Notes: generated from the sequence alone by a model not told the origin. 64,000 bases of DNA from Marmoricola sp. (GCA_025964795.1 JAOPYC010000101.1:1-64000), one strand, 5' to 3'; counted from the first letter of the stretch, positions 8,125 through 16,664 are shown. Numbers and translations: made by a program.

Positions 8125-9279
8125 ATGCACGCCCCTGTCTCAGTTGTCGCCTACTTCGCGGACGACCCCACGCGGACCTACCAGCTGGGCCAGTGGCTCC
8201 CTGTCCTGGAGATCCTGCACGAGCGTCATCCGGTGGGAATCGTGGTGCGCGACCCCGCCTCGGCGAAGGTCCTGGCGGCCCGCACCTCGCTGCCGATCTT
8301 CACGGTCCCGACGCTCACCGAGCTCACCGGTCTCTACGAAGAGCTCGACCCCGACGTCGTCCTCTACTGCAACAACTCGATCCTCAACTTCCAGTCGCTG
8401 ATCAGCGGCCGGACGCTGCACGTGCACATCAACCACGGCGAGAGCGACAAGCAGAGCATGGCGAGCAACAACGCCAAGGCCTACGACCGCGTCTTCGTCG
8501 CCGGGTCAGCGGCCGTGCAGCGCCACGCCGCGGGGCTGCTCGAGTTCGACCCCGAGCGCCTGGTGCGCATCGGGCGTCCGCAGCTGGACCTGCGGCCCGA
8601 TCCCCTGCTGGAGCCGAGCACCCGACGGACGGTGCTCTACGCGCCGACCTGGGAGGGCGACGCGGCGTACAACGACTACACGTCCCTGGACACCGTCGGG
8701 CGCGAGGTCGTGCTGGCCGTCCTGGCCGTCCCCGACGTACGCCTCGTCTACAAGCCGCACCCGAAGGTCGTGACCAGCACCACCCCGCGGGTCCGGGAGG
8801 CGCACCACGACATCCTGGCGCTGGTCGACCAAGCCGCCCGGGTCGACGCCCGCGCCGGCCACCGGTCGATCCTGAGCGGCGACATCCTGGCGATCATGCC
8901 GGACTGCGACGCGATGGTGACCGACGTGTCCTCGGTGGGGCTCGACTGGCTCTACCTGCGCACCGACAAGCCGATCTTCCTGACCGACCGCCACCACGAC
9001 GCCGACAGGCTGCGCCAGGAGATCCCGGTGAGCCGATGCGCCGACGTGATCGACGACGTCGACGTGGCGGAGCTGACCGCCCTGATCACGGCCCGGCTGG
9101 TGCACGACGAGCACCACCTCGCGCGGGTGGCCATGCGGCACCACTACTTCGACGACCTCCAGGTGGGCGACAGCACCGTCCGCTTCCTGCAGGCCGTCTC
9201 CGAGCTGGTCCTGCTGCGCGACCGGCTGCTGGAGGAGAGATCGGCTCCCGGGGCCGCGGGCACGGCCATCACGGCCTGA
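8125..9279 (+). CDS. CDP-glycerol glycerophosphotransferase (TagB/TagF-like) family protein
   Basis: 384 aa with the GT-B-like fold of the PF04464 family: NHGESDK near residue 110, VLYAPTWEGD near residue 172, VYKPHPK, and DVSSVGLDWLYL near the C-terminal half. Members transfer polyol phosphates in teichoic-acid or capsule synthesis, or act on related cell-surface polymers, at the cytoplasmic face of the membrane. It stands alone, with no teichoic acid genes adjacent, so substrate is unknown. The ATG at 8125 was chosen because homology to the family begins right after it. Confidence 0.8.
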   Translation: MHAPVSVVAYFADDPTRTYQLGQWLPVLEILHERHPVGIVVRDPASAKVLAARTSLPIFTVPTLTELTGLYEELDPDVVLYCNNSILNFQSLISGRTLHVHINHGESDKQSMASNNAKAYDRVFVAGSAAVQRHAAGLLEFDPERLVRIGRPQLDLRPDPLLEPSTRRTVLYAPTWEGDAAYNDYTSLDTVGREVVLAVLAVPDVRLVYKPHPKVVTSTTPRVREAHHDILALVDQAARVDARAGHRSILSGDILAIMPDCDAMVTDVSSVGLDWLYLRTDKPIFLTDRHHDADRLRQEIPVSRCADVIDDVDVAELTALITARLVHDEHHLARVAMRHHYFDDLQVGDSTVRFLQAVSELVLLRDRLLEERSAPGAAGTAITA

Positions 9280-9285
9280 CCACGG

Positions 9286-10440
9286 CTAGGGCGCGAGGTT
9301 CGCAGACCAGCGCTCCTCGATGCGGCCGAACCGCCACACGAGCAGCGCCACGACCCACGAGCCGAGGAAGAGCGCGACGATGCCGTAGCCGGCGTAGTCG
9401 AGCGGGATGTTCGCGATCCCCGCGAGGGGTCCGGTGGTGATCTTGGCCTGGTCGGCGACGACGCCGATCAGCTCGATGGTGCCGATGATCAGGGCGACCG
9501 CGACCGAGATCGACGTGATGGTGATGTTGTAGAACACCTTGCGGACCGGCTTGGCGAAGGCCCAGCCGTAGGCGCCGTTCATGAGTACGCCGTCGATGGT
9601 GTCCATCAGGCACATGCCCGCGGCGAACAGGATGGGGAGCACGAGGATCGCGTAGAACGGCAGGCTGAAGGCGGCCGCTCCCCCGGCCAGCACGAGCAGC
9701 CCGACCTCGGTGGCGGTGTCGAAGCCCAGGCCGAACAGGACCCCGACCGGGTAGATGTGCCACGGCTTGCGGACCGACCTGGTCAGCCCGCCGAGGAAGC
9801 GGTTCATGAAGCCGCGCTTGTTGAGCTGCTCCTCGAGCTCGGCCTCGTCGTAGCGACCCTCACGCATCTCGCGGGCGACCTTCATGATGCCGAGCAGGAC
9901 CATCAGGTTCAGGATGCCGAGCACCCAGAGGAACACCCCGGAGACCGAGGCGCCGATGACGCCGGTGACCGAGTGCAGCACCGAGCTGTCGTCCTCGACC
10001 GGGCCGGCCAGCGCCTTCACGCCGACCGAGAGCAGGAAGGCGAGGCCGAACACGATCGTCGAGTGGCCCAGGGAGAACCAGAACCCGACCGAGAGCGGCT
10101 TGCGGTCGTTGCCGGTGGCCACGTTGTCGGCCATCAGCTTGCGGGTCGTGTTGTCGACCGCGGCGATGTGGTCGGCGTCGAAGGCGTGCCGCAGCCCGAA
10201 GGTGTAGGCCAGGATCCCGACCCCCACCGTGAACACCGGGTGGTCGCCGCCGATGCGGTAGTGCTCGGGGACCACGAAGCCGAGCAGGATCCCGAAGCCC
10301 ACCACGTGCAGCAGGACGATGAAGGCGAACATCCCGCCGAGCGACTTCCAGTCCCGCGGGCTGAGGCTCCTGCGGAACTGCCCGAAGGAGAAGCCCCCGG
10401 CCTCGGTCGGGCTCTCCGGCCGCGTCTGCTGCTGCGTCAT
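9286..10440 (-). CDS. nixA: NiCoT-family nickel/cobalt permease
   Basis: About 384 aa, eight or so hydrophobic segments. The NiCoT signature RHAFDADHIAAVDN is in the second membrane helix, and further motifs are FSLGHSTIV and GLGFDTATEVGLL. It imports Ni2+ and/or Co2+ across the cytoplasmic membrane. The start at 10440 is supported by GGGAG six bases upstream; an upstream in-frame start would run through the operator. A Nur-type box is centred about 27 bp before the start, suggesting Ni-dependent repression. The next genes upstream are CbtA/CbtB, another cobalt uptake system, so the locus concentrates Co/Ni transport. Confidence 0.92.
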   Translation of the reverse strand: MTQQQTRPESPTEAGGFSFGQFRRSLSPRDWKSLGGMFAFIVLLHVVGFGILLGFVVPEHYRIGGDHPVFTVGVGILAYTFGLRHAFDADHIAAVDNTTRKLMADNVATGNDRKPLSVGFWFSLGHSTIVFGLAFLLSVGVKALAGPVEDDSSVLHSVTGVIGASVSGVFLWVLGILNLMVLLGIMKVAREMREGRYDEAELEEQLNKRGFMNRFLGGLTRSVRKPWHIYPVGVLFGLGFDTATEVGLLVLAGGAAAFSLPFYAILVLPILFAAGMCLMDTIDGVLMNGAYGWAFAKPVRKVFYNITITSISVAVALIIGTIELIGVVADQAKITTGPLAGIANIPLDYAGYGIVALFLGSWVVALLVWRFGRIEERWSANLAP

Positions 10441-10458
10441 CCACACTCCCTGAGACTG

Positions 10459-10475
10459 TTGCAAGTCGTTCGCAA
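10459..10475. promoter_or_regulatory. Nur-like box TTGCAA-N5-TCGCAA upstream of NiCoT
   Basis: TTGCAAGTCGTTCGCAA matches the TTGCAA-N5-TTGCAA form described for Nur, the nickel-responsive Fur homologue of Streptomyces, with one mismatch. Its position just upstream of a nickel/cobalt permease start is what a Ni-repressed operator would require. No nur gene is in the window. Confidence 0.65.
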
Positions 10476-10518
10476 CAACCACCGTAGACCCAGAATGGAG
10501 TCGGCAACACCCCGGGGC

Positions 10519-11379
10519 TCAGACGCGCGCGGGCTGACCCCTTCCAGCGCCGGCACGCTCCACCTCTGGGGCGAGCAGCCGCTCTGCCAACGGTGCGAAC
10601 ACGAGTCCGATCGTCGTCCAGAGGATCAGCTGGGCGCCGACCGAGTAGAGCCGGAACTGGGAGAGCACGTCGGCCGGGAAGCCCGGATAGACGATGGCGC
10701 CGTCGGGACCGCGCAGGGGCAGCGGGGTCTCGGTGGCGTGCCGGCCGTACTCCTCCACGTTGGCGCTCAGGTGGCCCAGCTGCGGTAGGACCAGCATCAC
10801 CACGCCGATCGCGACGAGGTAGCCGGCGCCGGCGATCAGGCTGGAGGTCCAGTTGCCGAAGCGTGCCTGCAGCCGCTGACCGGCGTACACCGCGACCATC
10901 ATCAGGAGCACCGCGGCGATCACCATGACCAGGTAGAGCGTGCCGCGGTCGCGGACGGTGTCCTCGTGACCGACGGCGGGCGGGTTCGCGGGGTACTTCA
11001 CGAACGGCACCAGGTAGAGGGTCAGGAATCCCGCCGCCGCGACGAGCAGGGCGAGCGGGCGCGGGCGCAGCCGACCGGTGCGGCCGATGCAGATCACGTA
11101 GGCGATCGCGAACAGCGCACCCATCGCGGCGCCGAACAGGATGAGTCCCACGCCGATGCCGACGTCAGCCTGGATGGTGCGGCTGAACATCTCGTGCTCG
11201 TGGGCGGTGGCCGCGATCCCGGCGGCCTTGTCCAGCGCGGCCTGGGCCGCGTCGCGGCCGGACTCGTAGTCGATGGCCTTCTGGATCACCGGCTCGGCGA
11301 AGATCCGGGCGAACGCGAAGGCGAGCAGGCCGGCGAGGCCGCCGGCGAGCACGCCGCGGCCGATGAGCTTCTTCTCCAT
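10519..11379 (-). CDS. cbtA: CbtA-like cobalt transporter subunit
   Basis: 286-aa integral membrane protein with about five to six hydrophobic helices. It resembles CbtA, the larger subunit of a predicted B12-regulated cobalt transporter: the N-terminal helix is MEKKLIGRGVLAGGLAGLLA and later segments include VGIGVGLILFGAAMGALFA and LVPFVKYPANPPAVGHEDT. It follows cbtB by 30 bp on the same strand and so lies under the same cobalamin riboswitch. Cobalt as substrate is inferred from the family and the riboswitch. Confidence 0.85.
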   Translation of the reverse strand: MEKKLIGRGVLAGGLAGLLAFAFARIFAEPVIQKAIDYESGRDAAQAALDKAAGIAATAHEHEMFSRTIQADVGIGVGLILFGAAMGALFAIAYVICIGRTGRLRPRPLALLVAAAGFLTLYLVPFVKYPANPPAVGHEDTVRDRGTLYLVMVIAAVLLMMVAVYAGQRLQARFGNWTSSLIAGAGYLVAIGVVMLVLPQLGHLSANVEEYGRHATETPLPLRGPDGAIVYPGFPADVLSQFRLYSVGAQLILWTTIGLVFAPLAERLLAPEVERAGAGRGQPARV

Positions 11380-11408
11380 GTCGAGTTGTCTTTCCGTCCT
11401 GTCGCTGG

Positions 11409-11627
11409 TCAGTGACAGGGGTAGCCGAGGAAGTGACGGCCGTCGTGGAAGAACTCGTGGAGAACGGTGCTGTTGCCGAAGACCGAGGTCATCCCCTGGT
11501 CGAGGCCGATGAAGTAGTAGGTCATCAGCGCGAGGAAGCCGACGCCGAGGAGCAGGAGGATCGTCCTGGTCTCGGCCGTGACGATCGGTGTGGCGATGGC
11601 GTGGGGGTGTGCAGCAGCGTTGCTCAT
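11409..11627 (-). CDS. cbtB: CbtB-like cobalt transporter small subunit
   Basis: 72 aa with one membrane helix (TILLLLGVGFLALMTYYFIG) and a His-rich C-terminal tail HEFFHDGRHFLGYPCH, the metal-binding signature of CbtB. A further His pair is near the N-terminus (HPHA). It is the first gene after the cobalamin riboswitch, and its AAGGAGCC ribosome site is in the RNA's 3' region, so translation is probably riboswitch-controlled. Pairs with cbtA. Confidence 0.9.
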   Translation of the reverse strand: MSNAAAHPHAIATPIVTAETRTILLLLGVGFLALMTYYFIGLDQGMTSVFGNSTVLHEFFHDGRHFLGYPCH

Positions 11628-11639
11628 AGTGGCTCCTTC

Positions 11640-11780
11640 GGGAATCCAGCGTTCCGCGATCGGGGTTCGTTGTCGCGTCGGGCCGAAGATCTGACTCGCA
11701 GGCCGAAGCGCTGCTCACAGTGGCGGGACCGTGCTGGATTCACACCAGCTTCCTCGATCCGACGTTCACGCGGAGACTAC
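11640..11780 (-). ncRNA. Cobalamin (B12) riboswitch leader of cbtBA
   Basis: Read on the minus strand, the leader contains the B12-box core: GAGGAAGCTGGTGTGAATCC, then GCACGGTCCCGCCACTGTGA, then GAGTCAGATC. These are the conserved elements of cobalamin riboswitches. A closing stem CGTCGG/CCGACG pairs 11759-11764 with 11676-11681. The 3' part (11640-11670) would form the expression platform before the cbtB ribosome site. Outer limits are approximate. Confidence 0.92.
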
Positions 11781-11782
11781 TA

Positions 11783-12484
11783 CTACTCGGGGGCTCCCCG
11801 GCTACGGCGCAGCCGGTGTTCGGCCACCGGTCTTCCGTGCAGCACGTGTTCCTCGACGATCCGGCCGGCCACGTCGGGCGTGACCTTGCCGTACCAGACG
11901 TCCTCCGGCTGGAGGCTCATCACCGGCGCCTGGTTGCAGGGGAACTGGCAGCCGGTGTGGGTGAGGAGCACGTCGTCGTCGCCGAGGCCGTGCTGCAGCA
12001 TCGCGATGATCAGCGCCTCGGAGCTCGCGTCGGAACCCAGCGCCGTACAGCGGGGGCCGCGGCAGATCAGCACCTGGTGGCGGTGACCGGGCACGTCCTC
12101 CCAGGCCGGCGACGTGAGCGGCGCCTCGGTGCCGGTGATCGGCCGGGCCTGGGCCAGCACCTCGCGGGCGGCCTCTTCCACCAGCACCGTCAGCAGCCGG
12201 GTCGCCACCTCGAGGGCGGGCGGGTCCGTCCGCTCCCGCCACCAGTGCCCGGCGATCCGACGCAGCCACGAGTGCGCGGGGGCGAGGCTGCCGAGGCTGA
12301 CCCCGACGAGCCTCACGCGCACGGCCCCGGCAGTCGCCAGTCGGTCGAGCTCCCGCGTCAGCGAGGGGTCGCCCATCTGCAGGAAGGCCACCGTGGCGCC
12401 GAGGCCCTCGGCCACCCGGGCCAGCCGCTCCCCCGCCTCGACCTCGCGGACGGACATCCCGACGAGGACCAGGGCGTCGTTCAT
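11783..12484 (-). CDS. CbiX-like / (2Fe-2S) ferredoxin-domain protein
   Basis: 233 aa. The N-terminal half resembles the CbiX/sirohydrochlorin-chelatase fold (ALVLVGMSVREVEAGERLARVAEG ... FLQMGDPSLTRELDRL, given here in parts). The C-terminal half is a thioredoxin-like [2Fe-2S] ferredoxin with four cysteines, CRGPRC and GCQFPC, followed by PEDVWYGKV. An ideal GAGGAGG precedes the ATG. Such proteins occur with CbtAB and B12 genes, pointing to cobalt handling or B12 synthesis (inference). The chelatase-like half lacks obvious paired catalytic histidines, so it may not be an active chelatase. The riboswitch leader of cbtB begins right after its stop. Confidence 0.75.
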   Translation of the reverse strand: MNDALVLVGMSVREVEAGERLARVAEGLGATVAFLQMGDPSLTRELDRLATAGAVRVRLVGVSLGSLAPAHSWLRRIAGHWWRERTDPPALEVATRLLTVLVEEAAREVLAQARPITGTEAPLTSPAWEDVPGHRHQVLICRGPRCTALGSDASSEALIIAMLQHGLGDDDVLLTHTGCQFPCNQAPVMSLQPEDVWYGKVTPDVAGRIVEEHVLHGRPVAEHRLRRSRGAPE

Positions 12485-12585
12485 GGATCCTCCTCGGGGG
12501 TGGTGCGCGGTGCACAGATGATGTCCCCCGCCGGATGGCTCCGCGGCGCCGGGGCAGGTGTCGGATGCCAGGGCCGACCACGGTG

Positions 12586-12690
12586 GTTGGTCAGCGAGCG
12601 TCAGCGAGCGTCTCGAAACCCGGCGCGCCAACAGCGCCGGCGAGCCTGAGCACGCCGGTGGCCCCGCCGAGGTGGTGGCACGGCGGGGTC
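12586..12690. repeat. Intergenic repeat copy A with two hairpins
   Basis: The segment 12601-12621 is the reverse complement of GGGTTTCGAGACGCTCGCTGA, matching copy C at 26853. It is followed by two hairpins: CCGGCGC/GCGCCGG (12620-12640) and CCCCGCC/GGCGGGG (12662-12688). It lies at the decayed 3' end of the DUF222 remnant. The TTTCGAGACGCTCGCT sequence is a kind of dispersed repeat I associate with Nocardioides-type genomes. Confidence 0.6.
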
Positions 12691-13059
12691 CGGAGTGATG
12701 CAGTCAGTAGAAGTGCGGTCCCACGTCCTGGGGAGCCGGTACTTCAGCTCGAGGCCGTGGGCGATGAGCAGCTTGCCCGAGTCGGTGGTGCGTCCGATGG
12801 CGGCGGCGAACTCCGCGAGGCACAACTCCGCCACCAGCGGTGCACTCTCGCCGGCGAGCGGGACACCCTCCTCGCCGCCGCCGATCCAGAACGCCGCCTC
12901 GTGGATCGACTCGGGCGGGCGCAGCTCGGCCCAGGAGACGCCGGCGACCAGCACGTCGGCCTCGGCGCGATCGGCATCGGCCCTGCGTCGCCGGGCGAAG
13001 ACCAGCACCTGCGAGGGGCTGTCGAGCTCCTCGAGCTGGGTGTGGCTGGTCGCCGTCAT
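12601..13059 (-). pseudogene. Truncated DUF222/HNH (13E12-like) gene, N-terminal remnant
   Basis: The first about 113 residues match the N-terminal part of DUF222 proteins (DADRAEADVLVAGVSWAELRP, ESIHEAAFWIGGG, VPLAGESAPLVAELCLAEFAA, TDSGKLLIAHGLELKYRLPRTW). Homology stops abruptly at about 12718 and the remaining frame reads through repeat sequence. The rest of DUF222 and the HNH nuclease module are missing, so this is a 3'-deleted gene. Intact members are about 400-500 aa. A second unrelated remnant is at 42719-43024. Confidence 0.8.
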
Positions 13060-13120
13060 GTTGGCAATTCAAGCACCGACCACTGCCAAGGAATCGGGCT
13101 CAGAAGCCCTTGCGCTTAAG

Positions 13121-13147
13121 GGATTCGCTCGCTCCTCAACCGGCGGG
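13121..13147. repeat. Intergenic repeat copy B
   Basis: Contains CGCTCGCTCCTCAACCGGCGG, i.e. the second half of the dispersed repeat seen complete at 26853-26884 (there CGCTCGCTCCTCGACCGGCGG with one difference). Confidence 0.5.
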
Positions 13148-13225
13148 GGCGGGTTCCCGGCAAGGTCTGACCTGGTTCGCGAGCGTCACGCCCTCGCGGA
13201 AAGGCGATCGGGACCTTCGACCTGC

Positions 13226-13250
13226 GGTTGAAGGTTGAGTCGTGGGGTAC
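13226..13250 (+). promoter_or_regulatory. Stress-sigma-like promoter (GGTTG-N14-GGGTAC) of glsB-like gene
   Basis: A GGTTG at 13226-13230 and GGGTAC at 13245-13250 are separated by 14 bases, close to the GTTT-N14/16-GGGTAT consensus of actinobacterial SigB/SigF-type stress sigma factors. The -10 ends nine bases before the ATG at 13260, implying a very short or absent leader. Consistent with the stress-response family of the gene. Confidence 0.5.
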
Positions 13251-13259
13251 TGAGCAACC

Positions 13260-13538
13260 ATGGAAATCATTTTCGTCATCATCGTCGGCGCGGTCATCGG
13301 ACTGCTCGGCAAGCTCATCGCCCCGGGGGACAAGGACAACATCCCGATCTGGCTCACGATCCTGTGCGGCATCGGAGGGGTCGTCATCGGCTGGTACATC
13401 TACAGCGCGTTTGGTGGCGACGGCAGCAACGGGGTCGACTGGGTCCGCTGGATCGTCGCCGTCATCGTGGCCGCCGTCCTCGTGGTCATCGCCTCGTCCG
13501 TGACCGGCCGCAACACCGGCAAGCGCACCCACGCCTGA
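13260..13538 (+). CDS. GlsB/YeaQ/YmgE-family stress-response membrane protein
   Basis: 92 aa with three membrane helices, about residues 2-22, 29-47 and 62-82. It carries the family features GAVIGLLGKLI near the start and GIGGVVIGWYIYSAFG in the second helix. Family members are small general-stress membrane proteins of unknown biochemical function. No good ribosome site precedes the ATG, in line with near-leaderless transcription from the stress-type promoter. Ends at a strong terminator. Confidence 0.85.
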   Translation: MEIIFVIIVGAVIGLLGKLIAPGDKDNIPIWLTILCGIGGVVIGWYIYSAFGGDGSNGVDWVRWIVAVIVAAVLVVIASSVTGRNTGKRTHA

Positions 13539-13551
13539 TCCCACGACCACC

Positions 13552-13585
13552 ACGAACGGCCCCGCCTGCTGGCGGGGCCGTTCGT
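13552..13585. terminator. Strong bidirectional terminator hairpin
   Basis: Perfect 15-bp stem (13552-13566 with 13571-13585) around a TGCT loop, placed between the convergent glsB-like gene and the 13599-14234 gene. The symmetric GC-rich stem would work on both strands. Confidence 0.85.
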
Positions 13586-13598
13586 CGTTCGTGCTCGA

Positions 13599-14234
13599 TC
13601 AGCGGGTGCGGCGGGCCAGCCGGTAGGCCCGTTCCCGCAGTCGTACGACGGTGGGGTACTGCGCCAGCCCGGGGATCTGGTTGACCACGGGGTCGAACGA
13701 GATCTCCGGGTCGGCCGTCACCTGGTGGGTGATCTCCAGCGTGGCGAAAGACTGCCACGGCCCGTCGTACGTCGCCCAGAAGAGCTCGTAGGACTCCGAG
13801 CCCGAAGCCCTGGCGCCGAGCACCAGGGCACCCGACGAGGTCACGTAGGGCAGCAGCGTGGTCAACGGACGTGACCCTGGACCGCGCCCGAGGGTCAGCA
13901 CGAAGCGGCCCACCCGGCCCCAGCCGGTCGAGGCGAACAGCAGGTCGCCGTGCTCTCCGCTCACGGGAACCCGAACGGCCAGGCCGTGGATGTCGGGCAA
14001 CCGCACAGCCAGTCCGATAGCGCGGGAAAGCCGCACCACGACCTCGTCCCGACCCCGCTCGTCGAGCCAAGCGACTCCCGAGGGGATGGTCGAGCCGCGC
14101 CGGTCCAGATGGCCGACGAAGACCGACCCGTCCGGGTGGAGCGGCTTGTCCGCCGGCCGCAGCAGCGCGATCACCCGCGTCGCAGCGGCCAGGACCACAC
14201 CACCCGCGGAGGAGGCTGCCCTCGACGGCTCCAC
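13599..14234 (-). CDS. Conserved hypothetical protein downstream of catalase
   Basis: About 211 aa from a GTG at 14234, eight bases after the catalase stop codon, so probably cotranscribed and translationally coupled with it. Recognisable stretches are HPDGSVFVGHLDRRG, AWLDERGRDEVVVRLSRAIGL, LPDIHGLAVRVP and LLFASTGWGRVGRFVL. Proteins like this are found in actinobacterial genomes under vague names such as phosphodiesterase; I see no metal or phosphoesterase motif that would justify that. The pairing with a large catalase suggests an oxidative-stress role. An upstream start overlapping katE is possible but would have a low-quality N-terminus. Confidence 0.7.
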   Translation of the reverse strand: MEPSRAASSAGGVVLAAATRVIALLRPADKPLHPDGSVFVGHLDRRGSTIPSGVAWLDERGRDEVVVRLSRAIGLAVRLPDIHGLAVRVPVSGEHGDLLFASTGWGRVGRFVLTLGRGPGSRPLTTLLPYVTSSGALVLGARASGSESYELFWATYDGPWQSFATLEITHQVTADPEISFDPVVNQIPGLAQYPTVVRLRERAYRLARRTR

Positions 14235-14239
14235 CGCGT

Positions 14240-16537
14240 TCAGGCGAGCACCTCGCCGAAACGCTCCCACACGCGGTGCGACCCGAGCAGGCCCTGGACC
14301 GAGGTGAACACCGAGCTCGCGTCCTCGCCGGTGACCACTCCAGCCGCATCGGGCAGGATGCCGGCCACCTGGAGCGCGTCGACCCCGGCGCCCCACGCGC
14401 CGATCACCTTGGCGTGGCGGAAGACCTCCTGGAGCAGCAGCGCGACGCGCGGGTCGAGCACCGGGGCGCCCGCCTCACCAGCCTTCGTGTCGCGGACGAC
14501 CACGGCGTCGGGGGCCGGCACCGGGGCACCGGCCAGCAGGACGGCGTCGAACTCGACCGAGCGGGTGGCGCCGAACGAGCGCTGCACGTCGAGGCCGTTC
14601 GGGAGCTTGCCGCCGTGCGGAGCCACCACCAGCGGCACCATGCCGGCCGCCTTCACCGCCGTGACCACCGCCTCGACCCCGGAAAGGTCACCGGACGGGT
14701 CGACGACGATGCCGATCATCCGCCCGTCGGTCGGCCAGCTGCCCCCGACCTGCGAGAGCGCCGGGCTGGGCGTCAGGTCGACCAGCGGGATGGACGGCTC
14801 GGGGGCAGGCAGTCCGAGACCGGCCGCCACCTGCGCGCAGAGGTCCGGGTCGATGTTGGCCAGCGCCCGCAGCTGTCGCTCTTTGATGGCCTGCTCGTAG
14901 CACCGTGCCAGCTCGAACGTGTAGGCGAGCACGATGTGCTCCTTCTCCGGGGGCGTCATGCTCAGCCAGAACTGGCGGACCTGGCTGTAGTGGTCGTCGT
15001 ACGACGCCGGGTTGGCGCGGGTCTTGACCGACTCGGCCACCCGGACGGGCACCTCCACGAACGCGCCGTCCCGGAGACCCTTGGCCGGGAACGGGTTGCC
15101 GCCGTCCAGCGAGTTCGGGTGGTACGGCGCGACTCCCCCGTGCACCGCGCTCTGGTGGAAGCCGTCCCGGAACATGTCGTTGACCGCCGCGTGCGGCCGG
15201 TTGATCGGGATCTGGTGGAAGTTCGGGCCGGCGAGCCGGGTGAGCTGGGTGTCGAGGTAGGAGAACAGCCGTGCCTGGAGCAACGGGTCGTTGGTCACGT
15301 CGATGCCCGGCACCAGGTTGCCCAGGTGGAAGGCGACCTGCTCGGTCTCGGCGAAGAAGTTGACCGGGTTCTTGTTCAAGGTCAACAGGCCGATCGCCTG
15401 CACCGGCGCGACCTCCTCGGGGACGATCTTCGTGGGGTCGAGCAGGTCGATCCCGTCGAAGGTCTCGTCGTCGGTGTCCGGGAACACCTGCACGCCGAGC
15501 TCCCACTGCGGGTAGGCGCCGGACTCGATCGCGTCGGCGAGGTCGCGGCGGTGGTAGTCGGGGTCGATGCCGCCGAGCATCTGCGCCTCCTCCCAGGTCA
15601 GCGAGTGCACGCCGAGGACGGGCTTCCAGTGGAACTTCACCAGCGAGGTCTCACCTTGGGCATTCACCGTGCGGAAGGTGTGCACGCCGAAGCCCTCCAT
15701 CGTCCGGTAGGAGCGCGGGATGCCGCGGTCGGACATGTTCCACATGGTGTGGTGCTGCGCCTCGGTGTGCAGCGAGACGAAGTCCCAGAAGGTGTCGTGC
15801 GCGCTCTGGGCCTGCGGGATCTCGCGGTCGGGATGCGGCTTGCCGGCGTGGATGATGTCGGGGAACTTGATGCCGTCCTGGATGAAGAAGACCGGGATGT
15901 TGTTGCCGACCAGGTCGAAGGTGCCCTCGGCGGTGTAGAACTTCGTGGCGAAGCCGCGGGTGTCCCGCACGGTGTCCGCCGAGCCGCGGGAGCCCAGGAC
16001 GGTCGAGAACCGCACGAAGACGGGGGTCTCCACGTTCCTGGCGAGGAAGCCGGCCTTGGAGATCGGCTTGGCGTTGCCGTAGCCGATGAAGACCCCGTGG
16101 GCGCCGGAGCCGCGCGCGTGCACGACCCGCTCGGGGATGCGCTCGTGGTCGAAGTGGGTGATCTTCTCGCGCAGGTGGTGGTCCTGGAGCAGGGTCGGCC
16201 CGCGATCGCCGGCCTTGAGCGAGTGGTCGGTGTCGCGGAGACGCGCTCCTTGGGACGTGGTCAGAAAGGCACCCTGCTGGGCGACCTCCGTGTCCGGTAC
16301 GGCGGTCTCGGCGCCGGTCGCCGTACGCCGGTCGGGGCCGGCCTGGTCGGGCTTCGGGGGCAGCGGGGGTTTCGGCTTCGTGGGCTCCTCCAGAGACGGC
16401 GTCTTGGGTGATGGCACGCCGGGGATCGGCGGAGGGGTCAGCTCCGCGACCTTCTCGCGCGCTGCCTCGGCGGCCTGGGTGACGGTGCTCTTGACGGCCT
16501 TCTTGACCATCCGTGCGGCTTTGCTGGTGTCTGCCAT
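14240..16537 (-). CDS. katE: Large-subunit (HPII-type) heme catalase with C-terminal class-I GATase-like domain
   Basis: 765 aa, the long clade-2 type. A basic/proline-rich N-terminal extension (about residues 1-85) precedes the catalase barrel. The active-site region has RVVHARGSGAHGVF (catalytic His), distal VGNNIPVFFIQD (Asn), and proximal heme ligand Tyr in ARLFSYLDTQLTR. A C-terminal DJ-1/PfpI-like domain occupies about residues 600-765 and lacks an evident catalytic Cys, as in other HPII enzymes. It disproportionates hydrogen peroxide in the cytoplasm. GGGAGGAA precedes the ATG. A GGGTAC motif lies about 30 bases upstream of the start codon on the minus strand (16565-16570), a possible stress-sigma -10. 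Confidence 0.95.
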   Translation of the reverse strand: MADTSKAARMVKKAVKSTVTQAAEAAREKVAELTPPPIPGVPSPKTPSLEEPTKPKPPLPPKPDQAGPDRRTATGAETAVPDTEVAQQGAFLTTSQGARLRDTDHSLKAGDRGPTLLQDHHLREKITHFDHERIPERVVHARGSGAHGVFIGYGNAKPISKAGFLARNVETPVFVRFSTVLGSRGSADTVRDTRGFATKFYTAEGTFDLVGNNIPVFFIQDGIKFPDIIHAGKPHPDREIPQAQSAHDTFWDFVSLHTEAQHHTMWNMSDRGIPRSYRTMEGFGVHTFRTVNAQGETSLVKFHWKPVLGVHSLTWEEAQMLGGIDPDYHRRDLADAIESGAYPQWELGVQVFPDTDDETFDGIDLLDPTKIVPEEVAPVQAIGLLTLNKNPVNFFAETEQVAFHLGNLVPGIDVTNDPLLQARLFSYLDTQLTRLAGPNFHQIPINRPHAAVNDMFRDGFHQSAVHGGVAPYHPNSLDGGNPFPAKGLRDGAFVEVPVRVAESVKTRANPASYDDHYSQVRQFWLSMTPPEKEHIVLAYTFELARCYEQAIKERQLRALANIDPDLCAQVAAGLGLPAPEPSIPLVDLTPSPALSQVGGSWPTDGRMIGIVVDPSGDLSGVEAVVTAVKAAGMVPLVVAPHGGKLPNGLDVQRSFGATRSVEFDAVLLAGAPVPAPDAVVVRDTKAGEAGAPVLDPRVALLLQEVFRHAKVIGAWGAGVDALQVAGILPDAAGVVTGEDASSVFTSVQGLLGSHRVWERFGEVLA

Positions 16538-16664
16538 GGGTTCCTCCCGGGGTCGGACCCCGCAGTACCCGCAACATCGCGGCCCATGCCGGTGATCTTG
16601 AGTTGTTCCACTTCTGTGCCCGCGAGATGGACACCTTGCCCGCCGGACGGATTAGGGTGCCCGC

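Noticed and set aside
13599-14234. Phosphodiesterase call for the gene after katE
   Set aside because: No metal-binding or phosphoesterase motif visible; kept as conserved hypothetical.
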